The notes: generated from the letters alone by a model not told the origin. Shown: positions 18,019 through 27,910, counted from the stretch's first letter. The stretch is DNA of 64,000 bases from Erythrobacter sp. (GCA_023653115.1 JAMNXO010000001.1:62001-126000), one strand, 5' to 3'. Translations and numbers: made by a program.

Positions 18019-18048
18019 ACGGCCACCGGTATCCCCGGTGGCCGTTTG
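18019..18048 (+). terminator. Rho-independent terminator after ndk
   Basis: An 11-bp perfect stem (ACGGCCACCGG at 18019-18029 with CCGGTGGCCGT at 18035-18045), a 5-nt loop and a TTTGTG tail lie 38 nt beyond the ndk stop. Confidence 0.85.
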
Positions 18049-18126
18049 TGTATCCGCATGCCGCTTGCTTGTCGCGCACGCTACGCGGTGGTAGCTTCAT
18101 ATCTTCGGCAAGGCGTGGGGGGCGAC

Positions 18127-18939
18127 ATGGCGATATCAGCAAGCAGCACTATTGCGAGCGGCAAGGGTGAAGGCGATTGGGCGAGCAGTGCCGATCGCTG
18201 GATTTTCGTGTTCATGGCGGCGCTGTTCTTTGTGACCGCGCTGGCGGGGTTTATCCCTGATTCTGTCAAAAAGCTCGATATGGTCGCTGCCAGCGCGCGC
18301 CCTTCGTTTCCGGCAATCCTGCACGTCCACGCCCTCTTGATGGGCGCATGGCTCAGCCTGCTGCTGGTGCAATCGAGCCTGATGGCCAGCGGTAACCGGA
18401 CGCTACACATGAAGATGGGCGTCGCAGCAGTAATCCTCGCGCCAGCGATCGTCATCACAGGCGCGATCGTGGCGACCACAATCTATGGCCAGTATTGGGA
18501 GGCGGCTTCTCTTGCCACCGGCGCGGAACGCGCGGGCTTCGAAGCTGACCTTGTCATCAAGGGCAACCTTACCCTGCGCAACCTCGTAGGCGCAGTGCTG
18601 TTTCCGCTGTTCGTGGTGATGGCCCTGCGTGCCCGGCTGCGCGATCCCGGGTTTCACAAGCGGATGATTTTCCTCGCCACCGTCGTGCCGCTTCCCGCGG
18701 CGATTGCACGGCTGACATGGCTGCCTTCGTCCATGCCTGACAGTCCGCTCTCGCTCGATCTGTTCACGCTGGCATGGATTGCCCCGATGTTTCTGTGGGA
18801 CCTCGTGCGGCAGCGCAAGGTTCACCGCGCCTATATCGTGTGGTTCGCCTGCTGGCTGCCGCCGACGCTCCTCGTTTACGCCTTTTGGGGCACGGACTGG
18901 TGGCTTTCGCGGGTGCCCGCCCTGATGGGCGTGGGCTGA
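18127..18939 (+). CDS. Multi-pass membrane protein, unknown function
   Basis: This is a 270-aa integral membrane protein. Hydrophobic spans include WIFVFMAALFFVTALAGF (residues about 24-41), ILHVHALLMGAWLSLLLVQSSL, VAAVILAPAIVITGAIVATTI, LRNLVGAVLFPLFVVMALRA, ILFLATVVPLPAAIARL-like and IAPMFLWDLV, with a final WFACWLPPTLLVYAFW. Two His residues in HVHALLMGAW and another in LHMKMG could bind a cofactor such as haem, but this is speculation. The ATG at 18127 follows GTGGGGGGCG. It resembles uncharacterised sphingomonad membrane proteins; I cannot name a family. It converges on the sulfotransferase gene. Confidence 0.75.
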   Translation: MAISASSTIASGKGEGDWASSADRWIFVFMAALFFVTALAGFIPDSVKKLDMVAASARPSFPAILHVHALLMGAWLSLLLVQSSLMASGNRTLHMKMGVAAVILAPAIVITGAIVATTIYGQYWEAASLATGAERAGFEADLVIKGNLTLRNLVGAVLFPLFVVMALRARLRDPGFHKRMIFLATVVPLPAAIARLTWLPSSMPDSPLSLDLFTLAWIAPMFLWDLVRQRKVHRAYIVWFACWLPPTLLVYAFWGTDWWLSRVPALMGVG

Positions 18940-18943
18940 CTGG

Positions 18944-20161
18944 TCAGCCCGCTTCGGCAAACCGTGCGAGCTGCTGGGCGTGGGCATGGTGGTGGCCGCT
19001 GTCGCTGGCCGCCATCATCTGCCGCATTGCCGCCAGCGCCTCGGGCGTGAGGTCGAGGCCGAGCGCGGCGTAGCAGCGCGCGATTGCTCCCTCCCAATCG
19101 GCGTTGATGTCCTCGAACGTGAGCCGCGCGACCGGGCCTTGCCAGCCCGCCAGCGCTGCGGCCATGCGCTCCTCGCGCAGGGCAATCTTGTGCTGCCAGC
19201 GCGCGGTGATCGCCGCCATGTCGCAGCTGTCGGACTGCACTGCCATCTGGTTCGCCGCGAGGCTGATCGCGCTTTTGAGCACCGCCTCGTGGTCGCGCTG
19301 GGCGATCACCAGCCGGGCATCGGGCAGCAGCGCGAGCAGCGTATTCAGATCCTCGGCAAAGGCGGGGACTTTCATCACGCGCAGCTTGCCGGCGATGCCG
19401 CGATGGCCTGCGTCGGTGCGCAGGATGCGGAGGAATTCGCGGTAGATAGGCGCAGGATCGCGCGCCTCGCTCCACGCCGAATAGGCCGGGATGTGCCACT
19501 GCGATTCGTAAATCGAATGGTGCAGCGCGGCCGAAATCCACGCGAGTTCCTCCTCGACCCCGCCCGGCGTCATCGGGTGGATCGATTGCATCCACGGATT
19601 GAGCATCCCCAGCATCGCCAGCTCCACCGCGCTCACCACGCGGCTCATCCCGAAGCGCGCCCACAGTCCTTGGGGCAGAGGGTGGTAGGCATCGCAATAG
19701 CGCGTGTGCGAGAAGGCCGGATCGGCGGCGAGCAGCTTGTGGATGCGGGTGGTGCCGCTGCGCATATGGCCGATGACGATGATCGGCGGAGCGAGGGGGG
19801 TGGCGAGCAGTTCTGGCCGCTCCAGCCACAACGCGCCGAACGCGAGGCGGTTCTTGACCTGGCGCGATAACTGGCCCCACGCCATTGCGCGCCCGAGCGG
19901 ATTGAGATCGGCTTCGGCCTCCACCGCCGCGATCATGCGCGCCAGCCGTTCGCGGAAATCCGCGACGTCTTCGGCCGAACGCCCGCCATGTTCCGCCGCT
20001 TCGGCGCGCTCGCCATAGGGCTTGGCCGCCAGCGCCCACAGCGCGTCCGGATCAAGATCGGGCGGGGGCAGCCAGCCCTTGGCCCACGCCTTGCCGAGGA
20101 AATCACTGGCCCGCTGCGCCAGCGGCCCGCGCGCCAGCGGATGATCCCTGACCGGCGCCAT
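18944..20161 (-). CDS. Sulfotransferase family protein
   Basis: This 405-aa protein has the PAPS-dependent sulfotransferase fold. The 5'-phosphosulfate loop is visible as PIIVIGHMRSGTTRIHKLLAAD, and the 3'-phosphate-binding segment as ARLVIAQRDHEAVLKSAISLA. The C-terminal helix YAALGLDLTPEALAAMRQ is also typical. Acceptor substrates of this bacterial class are not predictable. The start is placed at ATG 20161, overlapping the purN stop by one base (TGATG), which implies coupling to purN. There is no other sulfation gene nearby. Confidence 0.87.
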   Translation of the reverse strand: MAPVRDHPLARGPLAQRASDFLGKAWAKGWLPPPDLDPDALWALAAKPYGERAEAAEHGGRSAEDVADFRERLARMIAAVEAEADLNPLGRAMAWGQLSRQVKNRLAFGALWLERPELLATPLAPPIIVIGHMRSGTTRIHKLLAADPAFSHTRYCDAYHPLPQGLWARFGMSRVVSAVELAMLGMLNPWMQSIHPMTPGGVEEELAWISAALHHSIYESQWHIPAYSAWSEARDPAPIYREFLRILRTDAGHRGIAGKLRVMKVPAFAEDLNTLLALLPDARLVIAQRDHEAVLKSAISLAANQMAVQSDSCDMAAITARWQHKIALREERMAAALAGWQGPVARLTFEDINADWEGAIARCYAALGLDLTPEALAAMRQMMAASDSGHHHAHAQQLARFAEAG

Positions 20162-21126
20162 CAGAACTCGTCCGCGATGTACATCATGCGGGTCAGCCGC
20201 TTGGGCGCGACGCTGCGCCAGCTGCGGTGGAGCCATTCGGCAACCTCGTCCCAATCCACACCGGGGCGGTTGAGGATGATCCCCACCCAGCCGCTTGCCC
20301 CGTAATAGGCGGGCTTGAAATAGATCTCCGGCTGGTCCTCGACGAGGGCGAGTAGCTCGTCCATCGATCCGGTGCGGACCAGCAGCGCGATGTGCGGCGT
20401 GCCGTGATGCTGGTCGGCGAAATAGGCGAAGTATTTGCCGCTCTTCTCGCCGCCGACGCGGAAGCCGGGGCTGCCATGGCTCTCGCGCTCGTCCGTTTCA
20501 GCAAGGGCGAGGGCGAGGGCGCGCAGCCTTGCCAGCAAGTGCGCCGGATCGCGCCAGCGCCCGACATATTCCGCTACCGCGCGCGGGTAGAGTTGATGCT
20601 CGGCGAATTTTACGCGCTCGGCCAGGCTGTCCGGCGTGTCGCCGGCGGCAATCGGCACGCGCACCTGCGCCAGCACCTCGCCCGCGTCGAGTTCCGGCGT
20701 CACCAGATGAACGCTCGTGCCCGCATATCTGTCCCCCGCCGCGATGGCGCGGCCATGGGTGTCGAGCCCCTTGTAGAGCGGCAGCAGCGACGGGTGGATG
20801 TTAAGCATCCGCCCCGCCCAGCGCTCCACGAATCCGTCCGACAGGATGCGCATATAGCCTGCAAGAACGATGGTGTCGGCGCCTGCCTCCAGCACCGCAG
20901 TTTCCATCGCGGCGTCATGCGCATCGCGGGTCATACCCTTGTGCGGGTGGGCGAAGGTCGCGATGCCCTCTGCCTGCGCGAGCGCGAGGCCGGCGGCGGC
21001 TGGATCATTGCTGGCGACCAGCACGACTTCGTAGGGGCACTCAGCGATACGGCTGGCATAGACCAGCGCGGCCATATTGGTGCCCGCGCCGGAAATGAAA
21101 ATCGCGATGCGGGCCTTTTCAGCCAA
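20161..21126 (-). CDS. purN: Phosphoribosylglycinamide formyltransferase PurN fused to an MmcQ/YjbR-like domain
   Basis: Residues 1-195 are PurN, which formylates GAR with 10-formyl-THF in purine synthesis: [61 protein letters not shown] (catalytic Asn-His), and [19 protein letters not shown] (catalytic Asp). Residues about 200-321 are an extra domain that looks like the MmcQ/YjbR fold: [20 protein letters not shown], then [20 protein letters not shown], then [19 protein letters not shown]. Ordinary PurN is about 200 aa, so the tail is a true fusion in one frame. It lies downstream of purM with an 8-bp overlap. Confidence 0.95.
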   Translation of the reverse strand: MAEKARIAIFISGAGTNMAALVYASRIAECPYEVVLVASNDPAAAGLALAQAEGIATFAHPHKGMTRDAHDAAMETAVLEAGADTIVLAGYMRILSDGFVERWAGRMLNIHPSLLPLYKGLDTHGRAIAAGDRYAGTSVHLVTPELDAGEVLAQVRVPIAAGDTPDSLAERVKFAEHQLYPRAVAEYVGRWRDPAHLLARLRALALALAETDERESHGSPGFRVGGEKSGKYFAYFADQHHGTPHIALLVRTGSMDELLALVEDQPEIYFKPAYYGASGWVGIILNRPGVDWDEVAEWLHRSWRSVAPKRLTRMMYIADEF

Positions 21127-22240
21127 GATGCGTCGCGCTCCAATTGCTCTTGGCCGACCATGTTTCGGTGCTGCCGCGCACGGTGCAGCCCTTGTCGCCC
21201 GCTTCGATGCGGCCGACGGTGACCACGGTCTCGCCTGCGGCTTCGAGCTGTGCGGTCACATCCGCCACCTTGTCGGCCGCGACCGCCAGCACCATGCCGA
21301 CCCCGCAGTTGAAGGTGCGCGCCATTTCTTCGGGCTCGATATGGCCCTGCGCCTGCAGGAAGGCCATCAGACGCGGCTGGGGCCACAGGTCGGCATCGAC
21401 ATGGGCGTGCGCGCCGTCCGGCAGGATGCGCGGGATATTCTCCAGCAGCCCGCCGCCGGTGATGTGCGCGAGCGCGTTGATCTGGCCTGCGCGGATCAGC
21501 GGCAGCAGGCTGGCGACATAAATGCGGGTGGGCGCGATCAGCGCGTCGATCAGCAATTGCTCCTGATCGAACAGGGCAGGGCGGTTCAACTTCCAGCCCT
21601 TGTCCGCCGCCAGCCTGCGCACCAGCGAATAGCCGTTGGAATGCACGCCCGAGGAGGCGAGGCCCAGCAGTACGTCGCCCGGTGCAACCTTGTCGCCCGT
21701 CAGCTGCTCGCCGCGTTCGACCGCGCCGACGCAGAAGCCTGCCAGGTCATAATCGCCCGGCGCATACATCCCCGGCATTTCCGCCGTCTCGCCGCCGATC
21801 AGCGCGCATCCGGCGATTTTGCAGCCTTCCGCGATCCCCGCGATCACCCGCTCGGCAACGCCGTTCTCCAGCTTGCCGGTGGCGAAATAATCGAGGAAGA
21901 ACAGCGGCTCGGCGCCCTGCACGATGAGATCATTGACGCACATGGCGACCAGATCGATGCCCACCGTGTCATGCCGGTCGTGCTCGATCGCGAGCTTCAG
22001 CTTGGTGCCGACCCCATCATTGGCGGCAACCAGCAGCGGATCATGATATCCGGCCGCCTTGGGATCGAAAAACCCGCCAAAGCCGCCCAGCTCGCTGGTC
22101 GCTCCCGGTCGCGCGGTGGCCTTGGCCAGCGGGGCGATGGCCTTGACCAGCGCATTGCCCGCAGCAATCGAAACGCCCGCATCGGCGTAGGTGTAGCCGG
22201 TGCCTTGCGGCGGGCTGCTATCGTTTGTCCCCGAAGTCAT
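21119..22240 (-). CDS. purM: Phosphoribosylformylglycinamidine cyclo-ligase PurM
   Basis: PurM (AIR synthetase) closes the imidazole ring in purine synthesis using ATP. Visible motifs are [17 protein letters not shown], the [22 protein letters not shown] segment, [36 protein letters not shown] and [18 protein letters not shown]. Length is 373 aa from ATG 22240 (MTSGTND); an ATG 12 codons further up is possible. Its stop overlaps the purN start by 8 bp. It is divergent from the gene at 22310. Confidence 0.97.
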   Translation of the reverse strand: MTSGTNDSSPPQGTGYTYADAGVSIAAGNALVKAIAPLAKATARPGATSELGGFGGFFDPKAAGYHDPLLVAANDGVGTKLKLAIEHDRHDTVGIDLVAMCVNDLIVQGAEPLFFLDYFATGKLENGVAERVIAGIAEGCKIAGCALIGGETAEMPGMYAPGDYDLAGFCVGAVERGEQLTGDKVAPGDVLLGLASSGVHSNGYSLVRRLAADKGWKLNRPALFDQEQLLIDALIAPTRIYVASLLPLIRAGQINALAHITGGGLLENIPRILPDGAHAHVDADLWPQPRLMAFLQAQGHIEPEEMARTFNCGVGMVLAVAADKVADVTAQLEAAGETVVTVGRIEAGDKGCTVRGSTETWSAKSNWSATHLG

Positions 22241-22309
22241 GCACGCCGCCATAGCCTTTCGCGCTTGGAATTCCACTCGCCTTTGGGCAAAAGGCGCGCG
22301 ATTTCCCCG

Positions 22310-23599
22310 ATGAGCGCGTCTCTTTCCCTTCTCGGCCGCGGTGCCGCCCTTTCTCGCCCGCTATTGCGCGGCGTGGGCGGGGCTGCGCTGGCGCTGGCGC
22401 TGCTGGTCGGCGGCTATGCGCTGGTGGCGCAGGTGGCAGGCGAGCGCGGGATCGCGCCGACCGCAGCCAGTTCGGACATCGAGGTGAAAGGCATCACCGT
22501 CGATGTCACCGCCGACAGCGCCGAGGAAGCCCGCGCCAAGGGCTGGCGCGAGGCGCAGCGCAAGGCGTGGGCGAAGATCAAGGGGCCGCAGCTTTCCGAG
22601 GGTCAGCTTGATGGCCTCGTCTCGGCGATCGTGATCGAGCGCGAGCGGTTGGGCCCGCGGCGTTACATCGCCACGCTTGGCGTGGTGTTCGATCGTCAGC
22701 GTGCGAGCGGCTATCTCGGCGGCGGCGAGCGGGCAGCGCGTTCGGCTCCGATGCTGCTGATCCCGGTCGAAGCGAGCGCCGGGGCCTACACCACGTTTGA
22801 ACAGCGCAACGCCTGGCAGCGCGCCTGGGCCGAGTTCAATCCGGGGTCGAGCCGGATCAACTATGTCCGCCCGAGCGGGGCAGGGGGCGATTCGCTGCTG
22901 ATCAATTTCGGCCAGACCGGGCGCCATAGCCGCGCATGGTGGCGCAGTATGCTCGATCAGTATGGCGCTTCGGACGCGCTGATGGCCTTTGCGCGGCTCG
23001 ATCACCAGTTCCCGGGCGGGCCGGTGAGCGGCACCTTCACCGCGCGCTACGGGCCGGACAGCCGTCCGCTCGAAAGCTTCACGATGAAGGCCGCCGGACC
23101 GGACGAGCTGCCGGCGATGCTGGGCAAGGCGGTTGAGCGGATGGACGCCATCTTCACGAGCGCGCTCGCGAGCGGCAAATTGCGGCCTGACCCGACCTTG
23201 CGGATCGGCGGCACGGGCGAGATTGATCCGGCGATTGCGCGTCTGATCGAAATCGGCCGCGCAGCCCGCGCGCGCTCGGCGGCGCAGGCTGCTGCTGCCG
23301 CCGGCATCGCCCCGCAGACCGAGACCCAACCGATTGCCGGGGCCGAGCCGGGCGAGGCCGCGGTGCGTTCGATCGTCGTGCAATTCGCGACCCCCGATGC
23401 CTCCGCCTTCGACGGCGCGCTTGGCGCGGTGCGCGGCACCGGCGGCGTGCGCGGCGTGGGCGTTACCAGCACCGCCATCGGCGGCACTTCGGTGATGAGC
23501 GTGAGCTTTGCCGGTTCGCTCGAGGAACTCGCCGCCGCGCTCGAAGCGCGCGGATTTGCAGTGCGGCGGGGGGCAAACGCGCTCGCCATCAGCCGCTGA
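22310..23599 (+). CDS. DUF2066-like exported/membrane-anchored protein
   Basis: This 429-aa protein has an N-terminal hydrophobic segment ([21 protein letters not shown]). It is followed by a region ([29 protein letters not shown] ... [29 protein letters not shown]) of the type found in DUF2066 proteins next to purM in alphaproteobacteria. The C-terminal 80 residues ([35 protein letters not shown] ...) repeat a beta-alpha-beta pattern that could resemble a small ferredoxin-like domain. The ATG at 22310 is used; the frame is open but not conserved upstream. It is followed after 12 bp by hdaA. The molecular function is unknown. Confidence 0.82.
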   Translation: MSASLSLLGRGAALSRPLLRGVGGAALALALLVGGYALVAQVAGERGIAPTAASSDIEVKGITVDVTADSAEEARAKGWREAQRKAWAKIKGPQLSEGQLDGLVSAIVIERERLGPRRYIATLGVVFDRQRASGYLGGGERAARSAPMLLIPVEASAGAYTTFEQRNAWQRAWAEFNPGSSRINYVRPSGAGGDSLLINFGQTGRHSRAWWRSMLDQYGASDALMAFARLDHQFPGGPVSGTFTARYGPDSRPLESFTMKAAGPDELPAMLGKAVERMDAIFTSALASGKLRPDPTLRIGGTGEIDPAIARLIEIGRAARARSAAQAAAAAGIAPQTETQPIAGAEPGEAAVRSIVVQFATPDASAFDGALGAVRGTGGVRGVGVTSTAIGGTSVMSVSFAGSLEELAAALEARGFAVRRGANALAISR

Positions 23600-23611
23600 G
23601 GGCGTGAGCGC

Positions 23612-24265
23612 ATGAGCCACCCGCTCCCCACCCAGATCGCGCTGCCGCTGTCCGCTGGCACGGCTGCCGAGGCGCGGCGGATTATCGTTGGCGATGCCAA
23701 TGCGGCCGTGATCGAGGCTTTGCAGGAACCGGCGCGCTGGCCGTTCCATGCCGCCGTGCTCACCGGCCCGCCGCGCTCGGGCAAGAGCTTGCTGGCACGC
23801 TGGGCGCAGGGCTTGGCGGAGCCTGGCCAGATCGATCTGATCGACAATGCCGAGACCTGCGACGAGACCGAACTGTTCCACCGCTGGAACGCGGTGCAGC
23901 AGGGCGGCTCTCGCGAAGGCACAGCGCTGCTGATCGTCGCCAATGCCGAGGAACAGGGCTGGCGGATCGCGCTGCCTGACCTCGCCTCGCGCATCGGCGG
24001 GTCGCTGCAACTGGCGATCGGCGCGCCTGACGATGCGATGATGGCCGAACTGATCCATGCGCTGGCCGAGCAGCGCGGCCTTACCCTGCCCGAGGGCGCT
24101 GCGGAATATTGCGTGCCTCGCACCACCCGCAGCTTTGCCGCGATCGAGGCCTTGGTGACGACAATCGACCGGATTTCCCTTGAACGCCAGTCGCCTGCCA
24201 CCATGTCGGTGTGGCGCGCCGCGCTCGAAGCCCTGCATGGCCCCGAGCAGCAGCGTCTGTTCTAG
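23612..24265 (+). CDS. hdaA: DnaA regulatory inactivator HdaA (Hda family)
   Basis: HdaA binds the DNA-loaded sliding clamp and stimulates ATP hydrolysis by DnaA, preventing over-initiation of replication. The 217-aa protein has a clamp-binding motif QIALPL at residues 8-13 and a Walker A-like GPPRSGKS at 52-59. A Walker B-like LIDNAE follows, with the DnaA-type AAA+ lid (SRIGGSLQLAIGAPDDAMMAELIHALAEQRG). The length is typical for Hda. It lies directly downstream of the DUF2066-like gene, as in other alphaproteobacteria. Confidence 0.93.
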   Translation: MSHPLPTQIALPLSAGTAAEARRIIVGDANAAVIEALQEPARWPFHAAVLTGPPRSGKSLLARWAQGLAEPGQIDLIDNAETCDETELFHRWNAVQQGGSREGTALLIVANAEEQGWRIALPDLASRIGGSLQLAIGAPDDAMMAELIHALAEQRGLTLPEGAAEYCVPRTTRSFAAIEALVTTIDRISLERQSPATMSVWRAALEALHGPEQQRLF

Positions 24266-24310
24266 GCGGGTGAGTTGCATCGCGCGCCGTTTGGTGGGAA
24301 TGAAGGTGCC

Positions 24311-25042
24311 ATGTTCGAACCGCTGATCAGCTATCTGGACTCGGTGCGGGCCCGTGATCCGGCGCCGCGTTCTCGCTGGGAAATCCTGCTTTATCCCGGC
24401 GTCTGGGCGCTGGGCTTCCACCGCATCGCCCATTGGCTGTTCGAGGCGCGGATGTATTTCCTCGCGCGGGTGGTGAACCATGTGTCGCGCCTGCTGACCG
24501 CGATCGACATCCATCCGGGCGCAACCATCGGGAAGAATTTCTTCATCGACCACGGCTTTACCGTGATCGGCGAGACGGCGGAGATCGGCGACAATGTCAC
24601 GATCTACCAATGCGTCACGCTGGGCGGCACCAACCCTGCCAATGGCAAGGGCGGAAAGCGCCACCCGACGCTCAAGGACAATGTGATCATCGGTTCTGGC
24701 GCGCAGATCATCGGGCCGATTGTGGTGGGTGAACGCGCGCGGGTGGGGGCCAATGCGGTCGTCACCGAGGATGTGCCGGGCGGGGCGACCATGATCGGCC
24801 TCAAGGCCCGCTCGACGCTGGTGCCGGCCGAGGAGTGGATCAAGGAATTCATCCCCTATGGCACGCCCTGCGATGATCCGCCCTGCGATGACGAGGGCCG
24901 TCCGCGCCGCGACTGCATCGAGAAGCTCGAATCCGAAGTCGCCGTTCTGCGCGATGAGCTGGCGCAGATGAAGGCCATGCTGGCCGAACGCGAGGCACCG
25001 GTTGCAGCGTCTCGGGCGCGCAAGAGCGGAACCAAGGACTAG
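24311..25042 (+). CDS. cysE: Serine O-acetyltransferase (EpsC/CysE type)
   Basis: This enzyme acetylates L-serine with acetyl-CoA, committing it to cysteine synthesis. The 243-aa protein has the N-terminal helices, then left-handed beta-helix hexapeptides from about residue 70: IHPGATIGKNFFIDHGFTVIGETAEIGDNVTIYQ (in repeating blocks), GGTNPANGKGGKRHPTLKDNVIIGSGAQIIGP and RVGANAVVTEDVPGG. A charged coiled-coil-like tail (EKLESEVAVLRDELAQMKAM) follows, as in the shorter EpsC form. The ATG at 24311 has a GAAGGTG ribosome-binding site. The DUF2794 gene follows 15 bp later. Confidence 0.95.
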   Translation: MFEPLISYLDSVRARDPAPRSRWEILLYPGVWALGFHRIAHWLFEARMYFLARVVNHVSRLLTAIDIHPGATIGKNFFIDHGFTVIGETAEIGDNVTIYQCVTLGGTNPANGKGGKRHPTLKDNVIIGSGAQIIGPIVVGERARVGANAVVTEDVPGGATMIGLKARSTLVPAEEWIKEFIPYGTPCDDPPCDDEGRPRRDCIEKLESEVAVLRDELAQMKAMLAEREAPVAASRARKSGTKD

Positions 25043-25057
25043 GGCCGGGGTGGGCGT

Positions 25058-25423
25058 TTGAAGAATCAGGGGCAGTCCCCCGGTCTTGCCGGGCAAGTGG
25101 TGGCCTTTCCGGCCCGCGCGGCCGAGCAGGTCGGTTTCGAACGCGCTGAACTCATGCGCATTCTCGATCTTTACGGCCGGATGGTCGCCGCGGGCGAATG
25201 GCGCGATTACGCGATGGACTTTGATCGCAACGCCGCCACCTTCGCCGCCTTCCGCCGCACCGCCGAACGCCCGCAAGCGCGGCTGGAAAAGCGCCCGGCG
25301 CTGCGCTCAAAGCAGGGGATGTGGACGCTGTTCGGCGAACACGGCCAGGTGCTCAAACGCGGCCATGATCTGGCCAACGTCCTCGCCCCGATGGAGCGGC
25401 GGCTGCTGAAGGCGGTGGATTAG
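25058..25423 (+). CDS. DUF2794 domain protein
   Basis: This 121-aa protein contains the DUF2794 core FERAELMRILDLYGRMVAAGEWRDYAMDF ... AAFRRTAERPQARLEKRPALRSKQGMWTLFGEHGQVLKRGHDL in parts. The family is small and alphaproteobacterial, with no assigned biochemical role. The start appears to be a TTG at 25058 preceded by a GGGG-rich region; no ATG is available before the conserved core. Proximity to the serine acetyltransferase (15 bp) suggests co-transcription. Confidence 0.88.
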   Translation: MKNQGQSPGLAGQVVAFPARAAEQVGFERAELMRILDLYGRMVAAGEWRDYAMDFDRNAATFAAFRRTAERPQARLEKRPALRSKQGMWTLFGEHGQVLKRGHDLANVLAPMERRLLKAVD

Positions 25424-25522
25424 GCGCGGTCAGTTGCGGCCCAAAGCTAAGGGAGTGGCTGCTTCCGGGCTTCCAGCACGGCTGTTTCTATGACTGAAGC
25501 TGGGTGGGGAGCGGACGGTCCG

Positions 25523-25807
25523 TTACCAGCCAATGGCAGCGTCCGTTGGTGTTTGCCCAGCCGTGATGCGTGGCAAACTTGAGCAATCAGTGACGCCGCT
25601 CATCTCTGCTTCTCGTTCTACCGATGACCTCACAAACGTATCCTTTGGGAGACGACGGCTGCGTTCATTTGCAAGCGTATCGCCCCACTTCTGAGCCTCT
25701 ACGGCGGTCGCGGCGTGGATCGCCACACATGCAATCCATTCGCGGTCTTCGTCCCCTTCGTGCGCGTCGGTGTTGAGGAACCAAACGCTGTATATGAAGC
25801 TGTCCAT
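25523..25807 (-). CDS. Accessory hypothetical protein
   Basis: This small protein of about 94 aa (ATG 25807, or GTG 25822 adding five residues) starts MDSFIYSVWFLNTDAHEGDEDREWIACVAIHAATAVEAQKWGD in pieces. It is acidic in its first half and lacks a signal peptide or membrane span. The aromatic strand followed by an AVEAQKWGDTLAN helix looks like a folded alpha/beta protein rather than a shadow frame, and base use is lower in GC than its neighbours. I do not recognise it. It lies alone in an otherwise gene-poor 730-bp gap between DUF2794 and the SDR gene. Confidence 0.5.
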   Translation of the reverse strand: MDSFIYSVWFLNTDAHEGDEDREWIACVAIHAATAVEAQKWGDTLANERSRRLPKDTFVRSSVEREAEMSGVTDCSSLPRITAGQTPTDAAIGW

Positions 25808-26066
25808 GCTCCTACTGAACACGCGACGGGAATGTCTGCAAGGGGGTCGCTTCCCGATCGGCAGCTTTCGGCAGGCAATCAGCGAGTGCCGCCATTTCCT
25901 ACGCGCGTGCCAGCCGCTACGATCCGCCTTGGCTCTTTCCCATAGTTATGCCCGGCCTGCGAGGCAGTTGGATCGCTGGGGCGTGATTTGGGCCCCCGCT
26001 CCCCTGTCCGTCCGCTTGCGCAAAGCGAGGATAGAAGCCTGAAAAAATTGATAAAATAGACGATCA

Positions 26067-26134
26067 ACAAAGCGGACAGGGTGTCCGCTTTGTCCGCTTC
26101 AAAGCAAAGGCCCGCCCCCTCGCGGGGACGGGCC
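26067..26134. terminator. Two hairpins downstream of the SDR gene
   Basis: A GGCCCGTCCCC / GGGGGCGGGCC-type hairpin (26108-26134), followed on the minus strand by TTTGCTTT, fits an intrinsic terminator for the SDR gene ending at 26161. Next to it lies a 12-bp perfect inverted repeat, ACAAAGCGGACA and TGTCCGCTTTGT, with a 3-nt centre (26067-26093). This could be a second terminator or a binding site. The remaining bases from about 25830 to 26066 show no supportable gene. Confidence 0.7.
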
Positions 26135-26160
26135 TCCTGTTGTCCGTTGCGGGAACCCGA

Positions 26161-27090
26161 TCACCCGCGCGCGCTGGCAGGCCCGGTGCCGGTGACCTTC
26201 TGCATCGCCTTCAGGATGTTGCCCGACTGCTCGCTGCCCGATTGCGGGGCGGTGAGGTTGGTGAAGGCGTTGATCTCTTCCCAGTGTGCGGCGAAACCTT
26301 CGACGGTGCGCTCGCCTTCCGGCAGCCACACGGCATCGTTCATCACCGTCCACGAGGAGTGGAAGCCGCCTGCGCCTGCGCCAACGATGGCGTTGGTCGG
26401 CGCGTCTTCGCTGACGAGGAACAGCGCGGCCGGGACCACGTTTTCCGGCGCGAACAGCTTGAAGGCCTCTTCGGGGAACAGGTCTTCGGTCATGCGGGTG
26501 CCCGCGACCGGCGACAGCGTGTTGCAGCGAATGTTGTACTTCGCGCCTTCAAGCTGGAGCGTCTTGGTGAGGCCCGCCAGGCCAAGCTTGGCCGCGCCGT
26601 AGTTGGCCTGGCCGAAATTGCCGAACAGGCCGGTCGAGGACGCGGTCATCAGGATGCGGCCATAGCCCTGCTCGCGCATGGTTTCCCAGCACGCCTTGGT
26701 GGCGAAGGCTGACCCTGTGAGGTGCACCTTGACGACGAATTCGAAGTCTGTGGGCTCCATCTTGATGAAGGTCTTGTCGCGCAGCACGCCCGCGTTGTTG
26801 ATCAGCACATGGACGCCACCCCACTTCTGCTTGGCGTCGGCGACCATCTTTTCCATCTGCTCGAATTCGGTGACGGATCCGCCGTTGGCGATCGCCTCGC
26901 CGCCCATCGCTTCGATTTCGGCGACGACCTGCGCGGCCGCGTCCGAGGTCCCGGTGCCATCGCGCGAGCCGCCGAGGTCATTGACGACGACCTTTGCGCC
27001 GCGGCGCGCGAGTTCGAGCGCATAGGCCTTGCCGAGCCCGCCGCCTGCACCGGTGACGATGGCGACCTTGTCCTTGAAGCTGATGGTCAT
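26161..27090 (-). CDS. SDR-family 3-hydroxyacyl-CoA dehydrogenase-like oxidoreductase
   Basis: This 309-aa short-chain dehydrogenase has the cofactor motif [12 protein letters not shown] (residues about 14-25), [11 protein letters not shown], the catalytic Ser-Tyr-Lys as [24 protein letters not shown], and an acidic turn ending the second strand (VVNDLGGS) that favours NAD(P) binding. The segment [25 protein letters not shown] matches the dehydrogenase domain of peroxisomal multifunctional enzyme type 2, so a role in acyl-CoA or sterol side-chain oxidation is likely but substrate is unknown. It ends near a terminator and is transcribed alone. Confidence 0.9.
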   Translation of the reverse strand: MTISFKDKVAIVTGAGGGLGKAYALELARRGAKVVVNDLGGSRDGTGTSDAAAQVVAEIEAMGGEAIANGGSVTEFEQMEKMVADAKQKWGGVHVLINNAGVLRDKTFIKMEPTDFEFVVKVHLTGSAFATKACWETMREQGYGRILMTASSTGLFGNFGQANYGAAKLGLAGLTKTLQLEGAKYNIRCNTLSPVAGTRMTEDLFPEEAFKLFAPENVVPAALFLVSEDAPTNAIVGAGAGGFHSSWTVMNDAVWLPEGERTVEGFAAHWEEINAFTNLTAPQSGSEQSGNILKAMQKVTGTGPASARG

Positions 27091-27214
27091 GATGTTCTCC
27101 TGTGGTTGCGACGCGGCGCGGTTTACGCCTGCGTAAAGCGATTTTGCGGGCGCTGCGTGGCACTTTCGCGCGCGCCATGCAACTGCCGAACTGACAGCGG
27201 CCTTTGCCGTAGGG

Positions 27215-27910
27215 TCAGCCAGCCCGCCCGAGGCTCGCCAGCGCCGGAATCAGCGCGGCAAACGAATCGATAACCGCATCGGCGCCCAGCTCATGCGGGG
27301 GCATATCGCAATAACCATAGGCCGCCGCGACCACCGGAACGCCCGCGGCCTTGGCGGCGCGCACATCATAGGTCGAATCGCCGATGAACACGAAGCGGCC
27401 CGATCCGGTCACCTCGCGCGCCGCGATAATTGGGGCAGGGTGGGGCTTGGCGAGGAACTGGCCGTCGTCGCCCTTGCCCATGGAGTCGCCGCCGATCACC
27501 GTCTCGAACGCGCCGATGAGATCGAGCTGGGTGAGGACATTGCGGGCGAAGGCTTCGAACTTGTTGGTGACCACCACCATGCGGATGCCCTTGGCCGCCA
27601 GCTCCGCCAGCACGTCGCGCACGCCGGGATAGGGCACGGTGTGGACGGCGTTGTGGTGCTCGTAATAGGCCAGCATCGCCTTGTAGAGCCGCTTGAACTC
27701 GTCCTCGGGAAGGCCGCCTTGCGCCTCCACCGCGCGGGCGAGCATGATCTTGGCCCCGCCGCCGATCAGATCTTTCGAGCTTTCGACCGAGACCTCGGCA
27801 AAACCGCCCAGCACCAGCGCATGGTTCACCGCCGCGCCCAGATCGCGGAAGGTATCGAGCAGCGTGCCGTCAAGATCGAAGCCGATCGCGTCAAAGGGGA
27901 TGTTGGTCAT
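27215..27910 (-). CDS. gph: HAD-family phosphoglycolate phosphatase
   Basis: This 231-aa haloacid dehalogenase-type phosphatase probably dephosphorylates 2-phosphoglycolate. Motif I is [17 protein letters not shown] (nucleophile Asp), motif II MVVVTNK, motif [11 protein letters not shown] and motif [20 protein letters not shown]. An alpha-helical cap lies between motif I and II. The length and cap type fit Gph, but related phosphatases share these motifs. It is divergent from glmU with a 75-bp gap. Confidence 0.88.
   Translation of the reverse strand: MTNIPFDAIGFDLDGTLLDTFRDLGAAVNHALVLGGFAEVSVESSKDLIGGGAKIMLARAVEAQGGLPEDEFKRLYKAMLAYYEHHNAVHTVPYPGVRDVLAELAAKGIRMVVVTNKFEAFARNVLTQLDLIGAFETVIGGDSMGKGDDGQFLAKPHPAPIIAAREVTGSGRFVFIGDSTYDVRAAKAAGVPVVAAAYGYCDMPPHELGADAVIDSFAALIPALASLGRAG

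Noticed and set aside
22361..25276. A 971-codon minus-strand open frame over the DUF2066-like gene, hdaA and cysE
   Set aside because: It is antisense to three well-supported genes and reads as an Arg/His/Ala/Gly-rich sequence without domains.
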